Assembly: GCA_021793495.1 (NCBI GenBank)
Contig: JAJYSQ010000035.1
Location: 1-8,927 of the forward strand
Origin: Actinomycetes bacterium
GTDB lineage: Bacteria > Actinomycetota > Actinomycetes > JAJYSQ01
Reading direction: 5' to 3'
DNA: 8,927 nt
Each line of letters starts with the position of its first letter. Within the stretch, counting starts at the first letter, position 1. A program made the position numbers and the translations under genes. The notes under the pieces are model-generated. The model had not been told where the DNA came from, did not search any database, and saw only the letters and a list, made by a program, of their open reading frames with translations. Positions 1 to 6,312 of the stretch are shown in pieces.

Positions 1-1
1 G

Positions 2-169
2 AGCCTGCCACGCGCCGAGGGGGACCTGGTGCTCACTGCGGGGACGATGTCCTACGCCTGGTTGTTCGGTGGGACCTTGATCGGCGGCGCTGCGGCCGTC
101 TGGCCGTACGGCGCACGGGCGGCTCTCGGCCGAGACGCCTCGGCGTCCGCACCGCGACGTTCTCCGTGA
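2..169 (+). CDS. C-terminal end of an unrecognised membrane protein (5' partial)
   Basis: The reading frame is open from the left edge to a TGA at 167-169, giving 55 residues with no start inside the window. It was chosen over the other two forward frames because its third codon positions are nearly all G or C. The fragment has one hydrophobic stretch (about residues 19-38, around WLFGGTLIGGAAAVWPYGA), followed by a short basic, Ala/Ser-rich tail ending in RRSP. This looks like the last transmembrane helix and cytoplasmic tail of an integral membrane protein. No family motif remains. The stop lies 46 bases before the cheW start on the same strand, so it could be the previous gene of the same operon. 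No function is assigned. Confidence 0.5.
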   Translation, partial: SLPRAEGDLVLTAGTMSYAWLFGGTLIGGAAAVWPYGARAALGRDASASAPRRSP

Positions 170-215
170 AGCAGTCGTCCTCAATGCGGGTGCTCAGCCT
201 GCCGATGCCATCCCC

Positions 216-737
216 ATGGCGGCCAGCGTCCCGGAACCGGCCGGTGGTTCTCGCCGGACGGGGTACGACGATCCGGACCTGCTGGACCGGCCGGGGTTTC
301 GGGGGATCGGGGTCATGCTCGGTGGTGAGCGGTACCTGCTGCCGCTGCCGGACGTCGTGCACATCGCGGTGATGCCCGAGGTGACCCGCGTTCCCGGCCT
401 CCCGCGGTGGGTGCTCGGCCTGGCCAACTGGCGCGGACGCGTGCTCGCCGTCGTGGACCTGCGCACCCTGCTGGGTCTGCCGGGGGTCGCGTCCCATGGC
501 GACCCGGACGTACCTGCTGCCCGGCTCGCCGTGGTCGCCGCTGGTGGCATCACGGTGGGCCTTCGGGTCGATGCGGTGGGCGGTGTCCTGCAGGCTGCCG
601 GGTCTGCTGGCCGGGTCCCGGTGACCGGCGGCGCGGCCGGACTGGTGGTCGACGTGGTCCAGGTCGGGTCCGAGACGGTCGGGGTGCTCAGCGCTGCCGG
701 CGTGGTCGGGCTGCGCAGCCTGCTGGGCGAGGTGTAG
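216..737 (+). CDS. cheW: CheW-like chemotaxis coupling protein
   Basis: This is a 173-residue protein made of one CheW domain (about residues 28-170) after a 25-residue polar N-terminal extension. The family couples MCP receptors to the kinase CheA in cytoplasmic signalling arrays. The diagnostic core is at residues 58-87: a Val-Pro-Gly entry, W65-V-L-G, the N71-x-R-G turn and V80-D-L-R. It matches the usual CheW pattern of a segment ending in NxRG and followed by VVDLR. A second-half element, GLRVDAVGGV (115-124), also fits. ATG 216 is the first start in frame. It has no convincing Shine-Dalgarno, so the start is less certain than the identity. The MCP and CheA genes follow on the same strand. 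The domain looks complete and has no fused receiver, so it is a plain coupling protein and not a CheV. Confidence 0.9.
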   Translation: MAASVPEPAGGSRRTGYDDPDLLDRPGFRGIGVMLGGERYLLPLPDVVHIAVMPEVTRVPGLPRWVLGLANWRGRVLAVVDLRTLLGLPGVASHGDPDVPAARLAVVAAGGITVGLRVDAVGGVLQAAGSAGRVPVTGGAAGLVVDVVQVGSETVGVLSAAGVVGLRSLLGEV

Positions 738-752
738 CCCGGGCGCGCCGGG
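738..752 (+). other. Stem-loop directly after the cheW stop
   Basis: CCCGG (738-742) and CCGGG (748-752) form a perfect 5-bp stem around GCGCG, beginning at the base after the TAG stop. A second 5-bp stem, CGGCC (787-791) with GGCCG (799-803), lies just before ATG 804. Neither is followed by a T-run. They may weakly attenuate transcription or stabilise the cheW 3' end. Short GC-rich dyads also arise by chance at this base composition. Confidence 0.25.
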
Positions 753-836
753 TGCGACGACCGCAGCATCGGCGCAGGCTTCAGCCCGGCCGGTGCTGGG
801 CCGATGCATCAGCCGTACGTCGAGGCCATGCGCGAG

Positions 837-842
837 GGAGGG
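837..842 (+). promoter_or_regulatory. Shine-Dalgarno GGAGGG that decides the MCP start
   Basis: GGAGGG at 837-842 lies 9 bases before GTG 852. The in-frame ATG at 804 has no comparable purine motif and follows a GC-rich stem-loop. The GTG is therefore the better start, and it places the first transmembrane helix right at the N-terminus. Confidence 0.6.
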
Positions 843-851
843 ATCCAGCCG

Positions 852-2417
852 GTGGACACCTTCAGGCGACTGCTGGGGGTGGCGGCCGTCGGCATGTGGG
901 TCAGCCTCCTGCTGGCCGCCGTCGGTACCGTGATCGTCGGCCGGTACGCCGAGAGCGTGATCGTCCACCCGGCGGCCGCAGCCCTGTGGGGCGTGGCGGG
1001 GGTGGTCGTGGCGGCCACCGCCAGCGTGCTCGCGGTGGCCGCACCCCGGCCCGGGGGCTCCGGACGGGATCCGGCGCGGCGCTGGGCGGCACGCGGGCTG
1101 CTGGGCGCCTGGGTCGTGGTCCTGGCCGGGCTCGTCGCGGTCACCGGCGGACTGGCCGGTCCGCTCTGGGTGCTGTTCGCCCCGGTCCTGGTGTTCGCCG
1201 CGGTGGTGGCCCCCCGGGTGTCCAATGCCCTGGTCGGCCTGGGCGTGGTGGTCGCGCTGGCCGTGGCGGGGGTGTTGTCCCGGTCGGTCACGCCGGCCGA
1301 GTACGGCCTGCTGGTGGTGGTTGCCGGCACCCTGCTGGCGATGGCGCTGATCGACGGAGAGCTCGCCGACTCGTTGTTCGGCCTGGAGCGACGGGCCAGC
1401 TCGGAGCGGAACACGCTGGCCGCCCAGGTCGCCGACTTGTCCGAGGCGTTGGCCCGCACCGCCCAGGGCGACCTGGCCGCCGAAGCCCGTACCCCGGACC
1501 CGGCCACGGTGAATTCGGCCGTGCTCGCCCTCACCGAGGCGTTCAACCACACGGTGGGCAACCTGCGGCTGCTGGTCGACCAGGTTCGTGGTGGTGGCGA
1601 GCAGATCTCGGCCAGCGCCGAGCAGCTGCTGGCCACCGCCGAGGACCACGCGATCAGCGCCACCGAGCAGTCCTCGGCGGTGGCCCAGACGACCTCGACC
1701 ATCGAGGAGCTGGCCGCGACGGCAGCCCAGATCGCCGACACCGCCGAATCGGTGGCGCGGTTCGCTGGCGAGACGTTGCACCACGCCGAGGAGGGTCGTC
1801 AGGCGGTGGCCGCCTCGGTGCGCTCGATGGACGCGATCGCCGTGCGCGTTGAGACGATCGCGGCACGCTCGCTGGTGCTGGGGGAGAAGAGCCAGGAGAT
1901 CGGCCGGATCCTGCAGGTGATCGACGATCTGGCCGACCAGACGAACCTGCTGGCGCTCAACGCCGCCATCGAAGCCGCTCGGGCCGGTGACCAAGGACGA
2001 GGGTTCGCCGTGGTGGCGGCCGAGATCCGCAAGCTGGCGGAGCGGTCCGGACAGTCCGCCAGTCAGATCCAGACGATCGTCAGCCAGATCCAGACCGAGA
2101 CGAATGCCACCATCGTGGCCAGTGAGGAGGGCGCGAAGGAGGTGCACCGGGGGGCTGCGCTGTCCCGAGACGTGGTCGACGCCCTCGAGCGGATCTCCGG
2201 GATGGTGGACGAGACGACCACCGCGGCCAAGGAGATCTCGATCGCTACCCAGCAGCAGCGGTCCGCCTCCGACCAGGTGGTCGCCGCCATGACGCAGGTC
2301 TCGGACGTCTCCCGGCAGTATGCGGTGGGCTCCAAGCAGACCGCGGCCGCGGCCTCGGAGCTGAACCTGTTGGCGGCCGATCTGCGAGCATCGATCGCGC
2401 AGTTTCGCGTGGCCTGA
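852..2417 (+). CDS. Methyl-accepting chemotaxis protein with a six-helix membrane domain
   Basis: From GTG 852 the protein is 521 residues (537 from ATG 804). About six hydrophobic helices are visible at residues 8-30, 38-63, 81-101, 104-121, 123-143 and 150-170. Connecting loops are short; the longest, near 64-80, is rich in Arg, Gly and Pro. No Cache, 4HB or other extracellular ligand domain is present. A HAMP-like segment follows (about 175-245, with GDLAAE and a later [16 protein letters not shown]). The long signalling coiled coil spans about 245-521. Its hairpin tip (about 358-395) has the family signature [20 protein letters not shown] then GRGFAVVA. The C-terminus ends in FRVA, with no NWETF-type CheR-docking pentapeptide. 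The protein should span the membrane and cluster with CheW and CheA. cheA begins three bases after the stop. Stimulus unknown; the membrane bundle itself may sense lipid, redox or energy state. Confidence 0.92.
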   Translation: MDTFRRLLGVAAVGMWVSLLLAAVGTVIVGRYAESVIVHPAAAALWGVAGVVVAATASVLAVAAPRPGGSGRDPARRWAARGLLGAWVVVLAGLVAVTGGLAGPLWVLFAPVLVFAAVVAPRVSNALVGLGVVVALAVAGVLSRSVTPAEYGLLVVVAGTLLAMALIDGELADSLFGLERRASSERNTLAAQVADLSEALARTAQGDLAAEARTPDPATVNSAVLALTEAFNHTVGNLRLLVDQVRGGGEQISASAEQLLATAEDHAISATEQSSAVAQTTSTIEELAATAAQIADTAESVARFAGETLHHAEEGRQAVAASVRSMDAIAVRVETIAARSLVLGEKSQEIGRILQVIDDLADQTNLLALNAAIEAARAGDQGRGFAVVAAEIRKLAERSGQSASQIQTIVSQIQTETNATIVASEEGAKEVHRGAALSRDVVDALERISGMVDETTTAAKEISIATQQQRSASDQVVAAMTQVSDVSRQYAVGSKQTAAAASELNLLAADLRASIAQFRVA

Positions 2418-2420
2418 GCG

Positions 2421-4577
2421 GTGACGACCTCGTGGGCGGGAGACCCGGAGCTGGTGGCCACCTTCCGTGCGGAGATGACCGATCGGCTGGCCACCCTGCG
2501 GGCCGGGGTGGCTCGGCTGGGCGTCGACCCCGCACCACGTCCGAGGGTCGACAGGCTGCTGCGTGACGCGCACACGGTGAAGGGGTCTGCCCGGATGCTC
2601 GGGTTGGACGACGTGGTGACGCTGGCCCATCGGGTGGAGGACGTCCTCTGTGGGATCCGCGACGGGCGTCTCGGGCCGGCCGACCGGCCGGCTGACGTGC
2701 TGCTGGAGGCGATCGACGTCCTCGACCGGGCCGTGCCCGGCAGCTCCCGGCTGCCCCCCGACGAGCCGCTGCCCGAGACGGTGGACGTGGCGGGCGCGGT
2801 GGGTGGGCAGCGCCCGGCCAGCACCGTGCGGGTGCCGGTGCCGAGGCTGCACGGGCTGCTCGACGCCGTCGGGGAGGCCGAGCTCGCGGCCCGCCGGCTC
2901 GACCGGCAGACCACCCGGCTGTTGGCCGCCGCCGAAGGTCTGGCCGGCCTGGCGAGCGACACGGCGGATCCGCGTGCGGCCCTGGATGTCACCGGCAGGG
3001 ACCGGGCCCGGGAGCTGGACCGGTGGACCCGTGACCTGACGCGTTCGGCTGGTGCGCTGCGGGGTCAGGCCGAGGCGCTGGCCGAGCGGGTCGCAGCCGT
3101 CCGCGTCGATGCGATGGGCCTGGCGATGGTGCCCTTGCGTCGGGTGGTGGCGGCCTTCGGTGGGCTGGTCGCGTCGCTGGCCGCCACCACGGGTCGTGAG
3201 GTCAGGCTGGAGCTCGACGGTGAGGACGTCGAGCTGGACACCCGGGTGCTCGACGCGGTCGCCGATGCGCTGCGCCACCTGGTCACCAACGCCGTTGATC
3301 ACGGGGTGGAACCCGCCGAGGTCCGACGGGTAGCCGGAAAGCCGGCGGTGGCGACCGTACGGGTCGGGGCGCGGGCCGCCGGAGCGACCGTGGTGGTGGA
3401 GGTGGCCGACGACGGCCGGGGGATCGACGAGCAAGCGGTCCGGACCCGGGCCGTGGCCACCGGCCTGGTGGGGGAGGCCGACGAGATGTCTCCCGCCGCG
3501 CTGCATGCGCTGCTGTTCTCCCCGGGGTTCAGCACCCGGTCCGAGGCCACCCGGTCGTCGGGTCGGGGTGTCGGCCTGGACGTGGTGCAGACCGCCGTCC
3601 GCAGCCTCGGCGGGGTGGTCGAGGTCGATTCCGTGCCCGGGCAGGGCACCCGGTTCGTGCTGACGTTGCCGGTGGCTCTGGGGGTGCTCCGGGCGCTGAT
3701 CGCCCGGGTGGGTCACGAGCGGTACGCCCTGCCCGTGGCCACGGTCGCCGAGGTGGTCCGGCTCGCCGACCATCCGCCGACGACCCTGGCCGGCCACCGG
3801 CTGCTCACCCACCGGGAACGCACCGTCCCCCTGCTCGACCTGGGTGAGGCGCTCGCGCACCCGGCACCGACGCGTCCTGCCGGGAACCCCGGGGTTGCCG
3901 TGCTGGTACGTCCAGCCGCCGGCGGATTGCTGGGGTGGGTCGTTGACGGCCTGGACGGGGAGCGTGAGGTCGTCGTCAAGGACCTCGGGGGGTTCCTGGA
4001 GGGCCGGATGGCGCTGCGCGCAGCCACTCCCCGAGGGGCATCCGCGCAGACCACCGCCCTGGTGGGGGCAACGATCGACGAGGACGGCCGGGTCCTTCTG
4101 CTGCTCGACGTGCGTGCCCTGGCCGGCCGAGGGCCGGGTCTGGGCGACCCCCGGGTCGCGCCGAGCTACGACCCGGTCGTCGACCGGACGCCGGGACGTC
4201 CCGGTCCGCGACCCCGAGTCCTGGTGGTCGAGGACTCGGTCGGTGTCCGCGAGCTGGAGCGGGTCATCCTGTCCAATGCCGGGTACGAGGTGCTGACCGC
4301 CGTGGACGGGATGGACGGCGCCCGGCGGCTGGGCTCACCGCCGGTCGACCTCGTCGTCTCCGACGTGGAGATGCCGGGCATGGATGGATTTGCCCTCACC
4401 CGGACGATTCGTCGAACCCACGGCTGGGAGGACGTGCCGGTGGTGATCATGACGTCGCGCGACGATGCGGCAGACCGCCGGGCCGGGTTGGAGGCAGGTG
4501 CCACCGCGTATCTGCTCAAGGCCGACTTCAACCAGGACGACTTGGTAGGCACGGTGCGCCGTCTCATCGGTCGCTGA
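2421..4577 (+). CDS. cheA: Hybrid chemotaxis histidine kinase CheA with C-terminal receiver
   Basis: This is a 718-residue protein. The HPt (P1) domain covers about 8-105 and has the phosphoacceptor His51 in DAHTVKGSARMLGL. Only a 30-residue linker follows, so the CheY/CheB-binding P2 domain is missing. The dimerisation P3 domain is about 134-230. The ATPase P4 domain is about 240-418, with the N box HLVTNAVDHG (Asn290), the G1 motif DDGRGI (330-335) and the G2 motif SGRGVGLDVV (380-389), all intact. The CheW-like P5 domain is about 420-568. The receiver covers about 599-718, with Glu604/Asp605, phosphoacceptor Asp648, Thr678 and Lys700. All catalytic residues are present. The order HPt-HATPase-CheW-REC resembles WspE, FrzE and PilL-type kinases. 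The GTG start is three bases after the MCP stop with no clear Shine-Dalgarno, suggesting translational coupling. The receiver may act as a phosphate sink or as a second output. Confidence 0.93.
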   Translation: MTTSWAGDPELVATFRAEMTDRLATLRAGVARLGVDPAPRPRVDRLLRDAHTVKGSARMLGLDDVVTLAHRVEDVLCGIRDGRLGPADRPADVLLEAIDVLDRAVPGSSRLPPDEPLPETVDVAGAVGGQRPASTVRVPVPRLHGLLDAVGEAELAARRLDRQTTRLLAAAEGLAGLASDTADPRAALDVTGRDRARELDRWTRDLTRSAGALRGQAEALAERVAAVRVDAMGLAMVPLRRVVAAFGGLVASLAATTGREVRLELDGEDVELDTRVLDAVADALRHLVTNAVDHGVEPAEVRRVAGKPAVATVRVGARAAGATVVVEVADDGRGIDEQAVRTRAVATGLVGEADEMSPAALHALLFSPGFSTRSEATRSSGRGVGLDVVQTAVRSLGGVVEVDSVPGQGTRFVLTLPVALGVLRALIARVGHERYALPVATVAEVVRLADHPPTTLAGHRLLTHRERTVPLLDLGEALAHPAPTRPAGNPGVAVLVRPAAGGLLGWVVDGLDGEREVVVKDLGGFLEGRMALRAATPRGASAQTTALVGATIDEDGRVLLLLDVRALAGRGPGLGDPRVAPSYDPVVDRTPGRPGPRPRVLVVEDSVGVRELERVILSNAGYEVLTAVDGMDGARRLGSPPVDLVVSDVEMPGMDGFALTRTIRRTHGWEDVPVVIMTSRDDAADRRAGLEAGATAYLLKADFNQDDLVGTVRRLIGR

Positions 4578-4584
4578 CCCGTAC

Positions 4585-4600
4585 GCCGGGATCTTCCGGC
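4585..4600 (+). other. Small stem-loop between cheA and the response regulator gene
   Basis: GCCGG (4585-4589) and CCGGC (4596-4600) form a perfect 5-bp stem around GATCTT, in the 46-base gap after the cheA stop. No T-run follows and a good ribosome binding site comes next, so it is unlikely to be a full terminator. It could be a processing or partial-attenuation element, or chance. Confidence 0.2.
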
Positions 4601-4611
4601 ACCTCATCGGC

Positions 4612-4616
4612 AGGAG
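4612..4616 (+). promoter_or_regulatory. Shine-Dalgarno AGGAG of the response regulator gene
   Basis: AGGAG at 4612-4616 lies 7 bases before ATG 4624. It is the strongest ribosome binding site in the chemosensory cluster, in contrast with the coupled cheA start. It suggests that the response regulator is translated independently and perhaps to a higher level than the kinase. Confidence 0.6.
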
Positions 4617-4623
4617 AATCACG

Positions 4624-5583
4624 ATGCCCACGGTCCTGGTCGCCGACGACAGCCCTACCATGCGGCGGATCGTGACCTCGGTGCTCGAGCGTGAGGGCTT
4701 CGACGTCGTGGCCGTCGCCGATGGTGTCGAGGCCGTGCAGGCCGCGTTCGCCGACCGCCCGGACGCGGCGATCCTGGATGTGCAGATGCCTCGGGTCTCC
4801 GGGTATGTCGCGGCCCGGCTGCTGAAGGACGACTGGCAGACCCAGGACGTGCCGCTGGTGCTGCTCACCTCGCTGGACGCCGCCAGCGACCGGTACTGGG
4901 GGGCCCAGACGGGAGCGGAGCGATTCCTCACCAAGGACTTCGAAGCACCCGAGCTGGTGGAGGCCATCCGTGAGGTGCTGGCCGCTGCGGACGAGCGCCG
5001 CGGTGGACGACCGGTCTACCGGCCCGACCCGGTCGAGCTCAGCGACGACGACGTGCTGACCCGGGTGTGCGAGATCTTGGATCGCCAGCTGTTCGAGTCC
5101 TCGGTGGCCAGCGAGGTGACCCAGATCGCCGCGGACGTCCGGGGGTTCGAGGAGACCGTCGCTGCGGTGCTGGCGGTGCTTGGCCGCGTCGTCGGTTACG
5201 ACATGGCGGCCGTGCTGATGCTCGACGACCGCGCGACCTACATCACGGTGGCTCGAGAGGTATCCCAGGCCGAGTACCGGGAGTTCTTCGCTGCGCTGGC
5301 CGACGCCGCCACTCAGGCGGGCGGCTGTGCGGTCGCGGCCACCGAGCTGGTGCCCCGGGTCGCCGACCCTGGCGGGCTGCTGGGAGCCGACGACGAAGGA
5401 CGGATGGCGACGTTCTTGTCCATGCCGCTGAAGGCCGGTGGCGCCGTGCTGGGCGTGCTCGGGCTCTGCGCCTCCACCCCGAACGCGTTCGGCGAGTCCG
5501 CCCTGACCACGCTGCGCCTGGTCGAGCAGCCGGCGGCCGTGGTCATCGCGGGAGCCCGTCACGTCCGCGCGCCCCACGCCTGA
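4624..5583 (+). CDS. Response regulator with receiver and GAF domains
   Basis: This is a 319-residue cytoplasmic protein. The receiver domain (about 2-120) has the acidic pair Asp8/Asp9, phosphoacceptor Asp52 in ILDVQMP, Thr82 and Lys104 in FLTKDF. The full phosphotransfer set is therefore present. The second half, about 155-312, resembles a GAF domain: an opening helix (LFESSVASEVTQIAADVRGFEETVAAVL), then GYDMAAVLML, a MATFLSMPLKAGGAVLGVLGL strand pair and a closing helix. No DNA-binding, GGDEF, EAL, HD or phosphatase domain follows. The output may be ligand binding or protein interaction through GAF. It lies 46 bases after cheA, with its own ribosome binding site, and is the obvious candidate phosphate acceptor for CheA. 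The receiver call is firm. The GAF call is by fold pattern and less certain. The ligand is unknown. Confidence 0.85.
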   Translation: MPTVLVADDSPTMRRIVTSVLEREGFDVVAVADGVEAVQAAFADRPDAAILDVQMPRVSGYVAARLLKDDWQTQDVPLVLLTSLDAASDRYWGAQTGAERFLTKDFEAPELVEAIREVLAAADERRGGRPVYRPDPVELSDDDVLTRVCEILDRQLFESSVASEVTQIAADVRGFEETVAAVLAVLGRVVGYDMAAVLMLDDRATYITVAREVSQAEYREFFAALADAATQAGGCAVAATELVPRVADPGGLLGADDEGRMATFLSMPLKAGGAVLGVLGLCASTPNAFGESALTTLRLVEQPAAVVIAGARHVRAPHA

Positions 5584-5618
5584 CCAGGTGCGGCGTGCGC
5601 CGTCGTGGGGCCTGGGAC

Positions 5619-5637
5619 GTGCCGGGCGAGTCGGCAC
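5619..5637 (+). other. Inverted repeat between the REC-GAF gene and the flavin reductase gene
   Basis: GTGCCG (5619-5624) and CGGCAC (5632-5637) form a perfect 6-bp stem around a 7-base loop. It lies in the 75-base gap after the regulator stop, with a smaller CGGCG/CGCCG dyad at 5591-5602. It could end the chemosensory transcript, although no T-run follows. It also covers the expected -35 position of the TAGGGT promoter, so it could instead be an operator. The two readings cannot be separated here. Confidence 0.35.
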
Positions 5638-5646
5638 CCCCGCCGG

Positions 5647-5652
5647 TAGGGT
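5647..5652 (+). promoter_or_regulatory. -10 box TAGGGT of a probable leaderless promoter
   Basis: TAGGGT fits the actinobacterial TANNNT -10 pattern. Six bases separate it from GTG 5659, and no Shine-Dalgarno can be seen. Transcription would start at or next to the start codon, giving a leaderless mRNA, a common arrangement in actinobacteria. No convincing TTGACA-like -35 is present; the matching region is GC-rich and lies inside an inverted repeat. Confidence 0.55.
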
Positions 5653-5658
5653 CCTGGG

Positions 5659-6207
5659 GTGATCCTGACCGACCCCGTCTCCGGTGACGGGTTGCGGACC
5701 GCGATGGGCCGGTTCACCACGGGGGTGACCGTGGTGACCGCGGTCGTCGAGGACCTGGACTACGCGATGACCGCGACGGCGTTCACCTCGGTGTCCCTGG
5801 ATCCGGTGCTGGTGCTGGTGAGCGTGGAGAAGGAGGCGCGGCTGCACGACGCGGTCATGGCCTCGGGTCGGTGGGCGGTCTCGGTCCTCGACGAGCACGC
5901 CCGCCCGGCGGCCACGTGGTTCGCGCTGTCGGGCCGTCCGCTCTACCGGCAGATGGACCGGGTGGCCCACCGGCGTGGTGCGCATACCGGTGCTGCCCTG
6001 CTGTCCGACGCGCTGGCCTGGCTGGAGTGCCGCAGCTGGGCGGTCTACGACGGCGGTGACCACTCCCTGGTCGTGGGTGAGGTGCTGGGACTGGAGCTGC
6101 CGCACCCGGAGCAGGCCCCGCTCGTGCACTTCCGCGGCCGGTACCGACGGCTCGCGCAGCTCAGCGGCATGGCGGTCGAACCCGGCGTACCCATGACCGT
6201 AGAATGA
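5659..6207 (+). CDS. Flavin reductase-like (FMN-binding split-barrel) protein
   Basis: This is a 182-residue cytosolic protein matching the flavin reductase-like domain over nearly its full length. Typical features are GRFTTGVTVVTA near the N-terminus (17-28) and the segment AMTATAFTSVSLDPVLVLVS (37-56), which in this family forms much of the flavin pocket. LECRSWAVYDGGDHSLVVGEV follows in the second half, and PLVHFRGRYRRL comes near the end. Relatives are the small NAD(P)H:FMN/FAD oxidoreductases that feed reduced flavin to two-component monooxygenases. No partner monooxygenase is in the window, so the substrate and partner are unknown, and some family members have other or no known activity. 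GTG 5659 is chosen because it sits six bases after a -10 box. It appears to be its own transcription unit, separate from the chemosensory genes. Confidence 0.85.
   Translation: MILTDPVSGDGLRTAMGRFTTGVTVVTAVVEDLDYAMTATAFTSVSLDPVLVLVSVEKEARLHDAVMASGRWAVSVLDEHARPAATWFALSGRPLYRQMDRVAHRRGAHTGAALLSDALAWLECRSWAVYDGGDHSLVVGEVLGLELPHPEQAPLVHFRGRYRRLAQLSGMAVEPGVPMTVE
6200..6205 (+). promoter_or_regulatory. Possible -10 box TAGAAT at the end of the flavin reductase gene
   Basis: TAGAAT at 6200-6205 is a good TANNNT hexamer overlapping the last codons of the flavin reductase gene, about 107 bases before the likely original start of the VanW pseudogene. A TCGAAC at 6176-6181 stands at 18-bp spacing but is a weak -35. 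It may be the surviving promoter of the now broken VanW gene. Confidence 0.35.
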
Positions 6208-6221
6208 CGTGGGCATGACGT
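6204..6221 (+). repeat. ATGACGT direct repeat with 11-bp period
   Basis: ATGACGT occurs at 6204-6210 and again at 6215-6221, exactly 11 bp apart and just downstream of the TAGAAT box. Copies about one helical turn apart would lie on the same face of the DNA and could bind a regulator. With only two 7-bp copies, chance cannot be excluded. Confidence 0.3.
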
Positions 6222-6312
6222 TGTACTGAACATCGCTGCCGCCTGCGGTTGCCCGGACGGCAGGTCCACCGGTCCTGCCGGGCAGTCCAGCTGACCCCTC
6301 CCGAGGATGACC

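Noticed and set aside
804..851. N-terminal extension of the MCP from ATG 804.
   Set aside because: No ribosome binding site precedes ATG 804, while GGAGGG is well spaced before GTG 852. The extra 16 residues are not hydrophobic and add no domain. They cannot be fully excluded.
407..1852. A 481-codon plus-strand frame overlapping the cheW end and the MCP gene.
   Set aside because: It is the Arg/Gly-rich out-of-frame reading of real genes and spans a gene boundary.
33..3860. A 1275-codon open frame on the minus strand opposite cheW, the MCP gene and cheA.
   Set aside because: Its product is low-complexity, rich in Gly, Arg, His, Gln, Pro and Asp, with no recognisable domain. It is what the antisense of GC-rich coding sequence produces when stop codons are rare, and the three plus-strand genes have clear family motifs.
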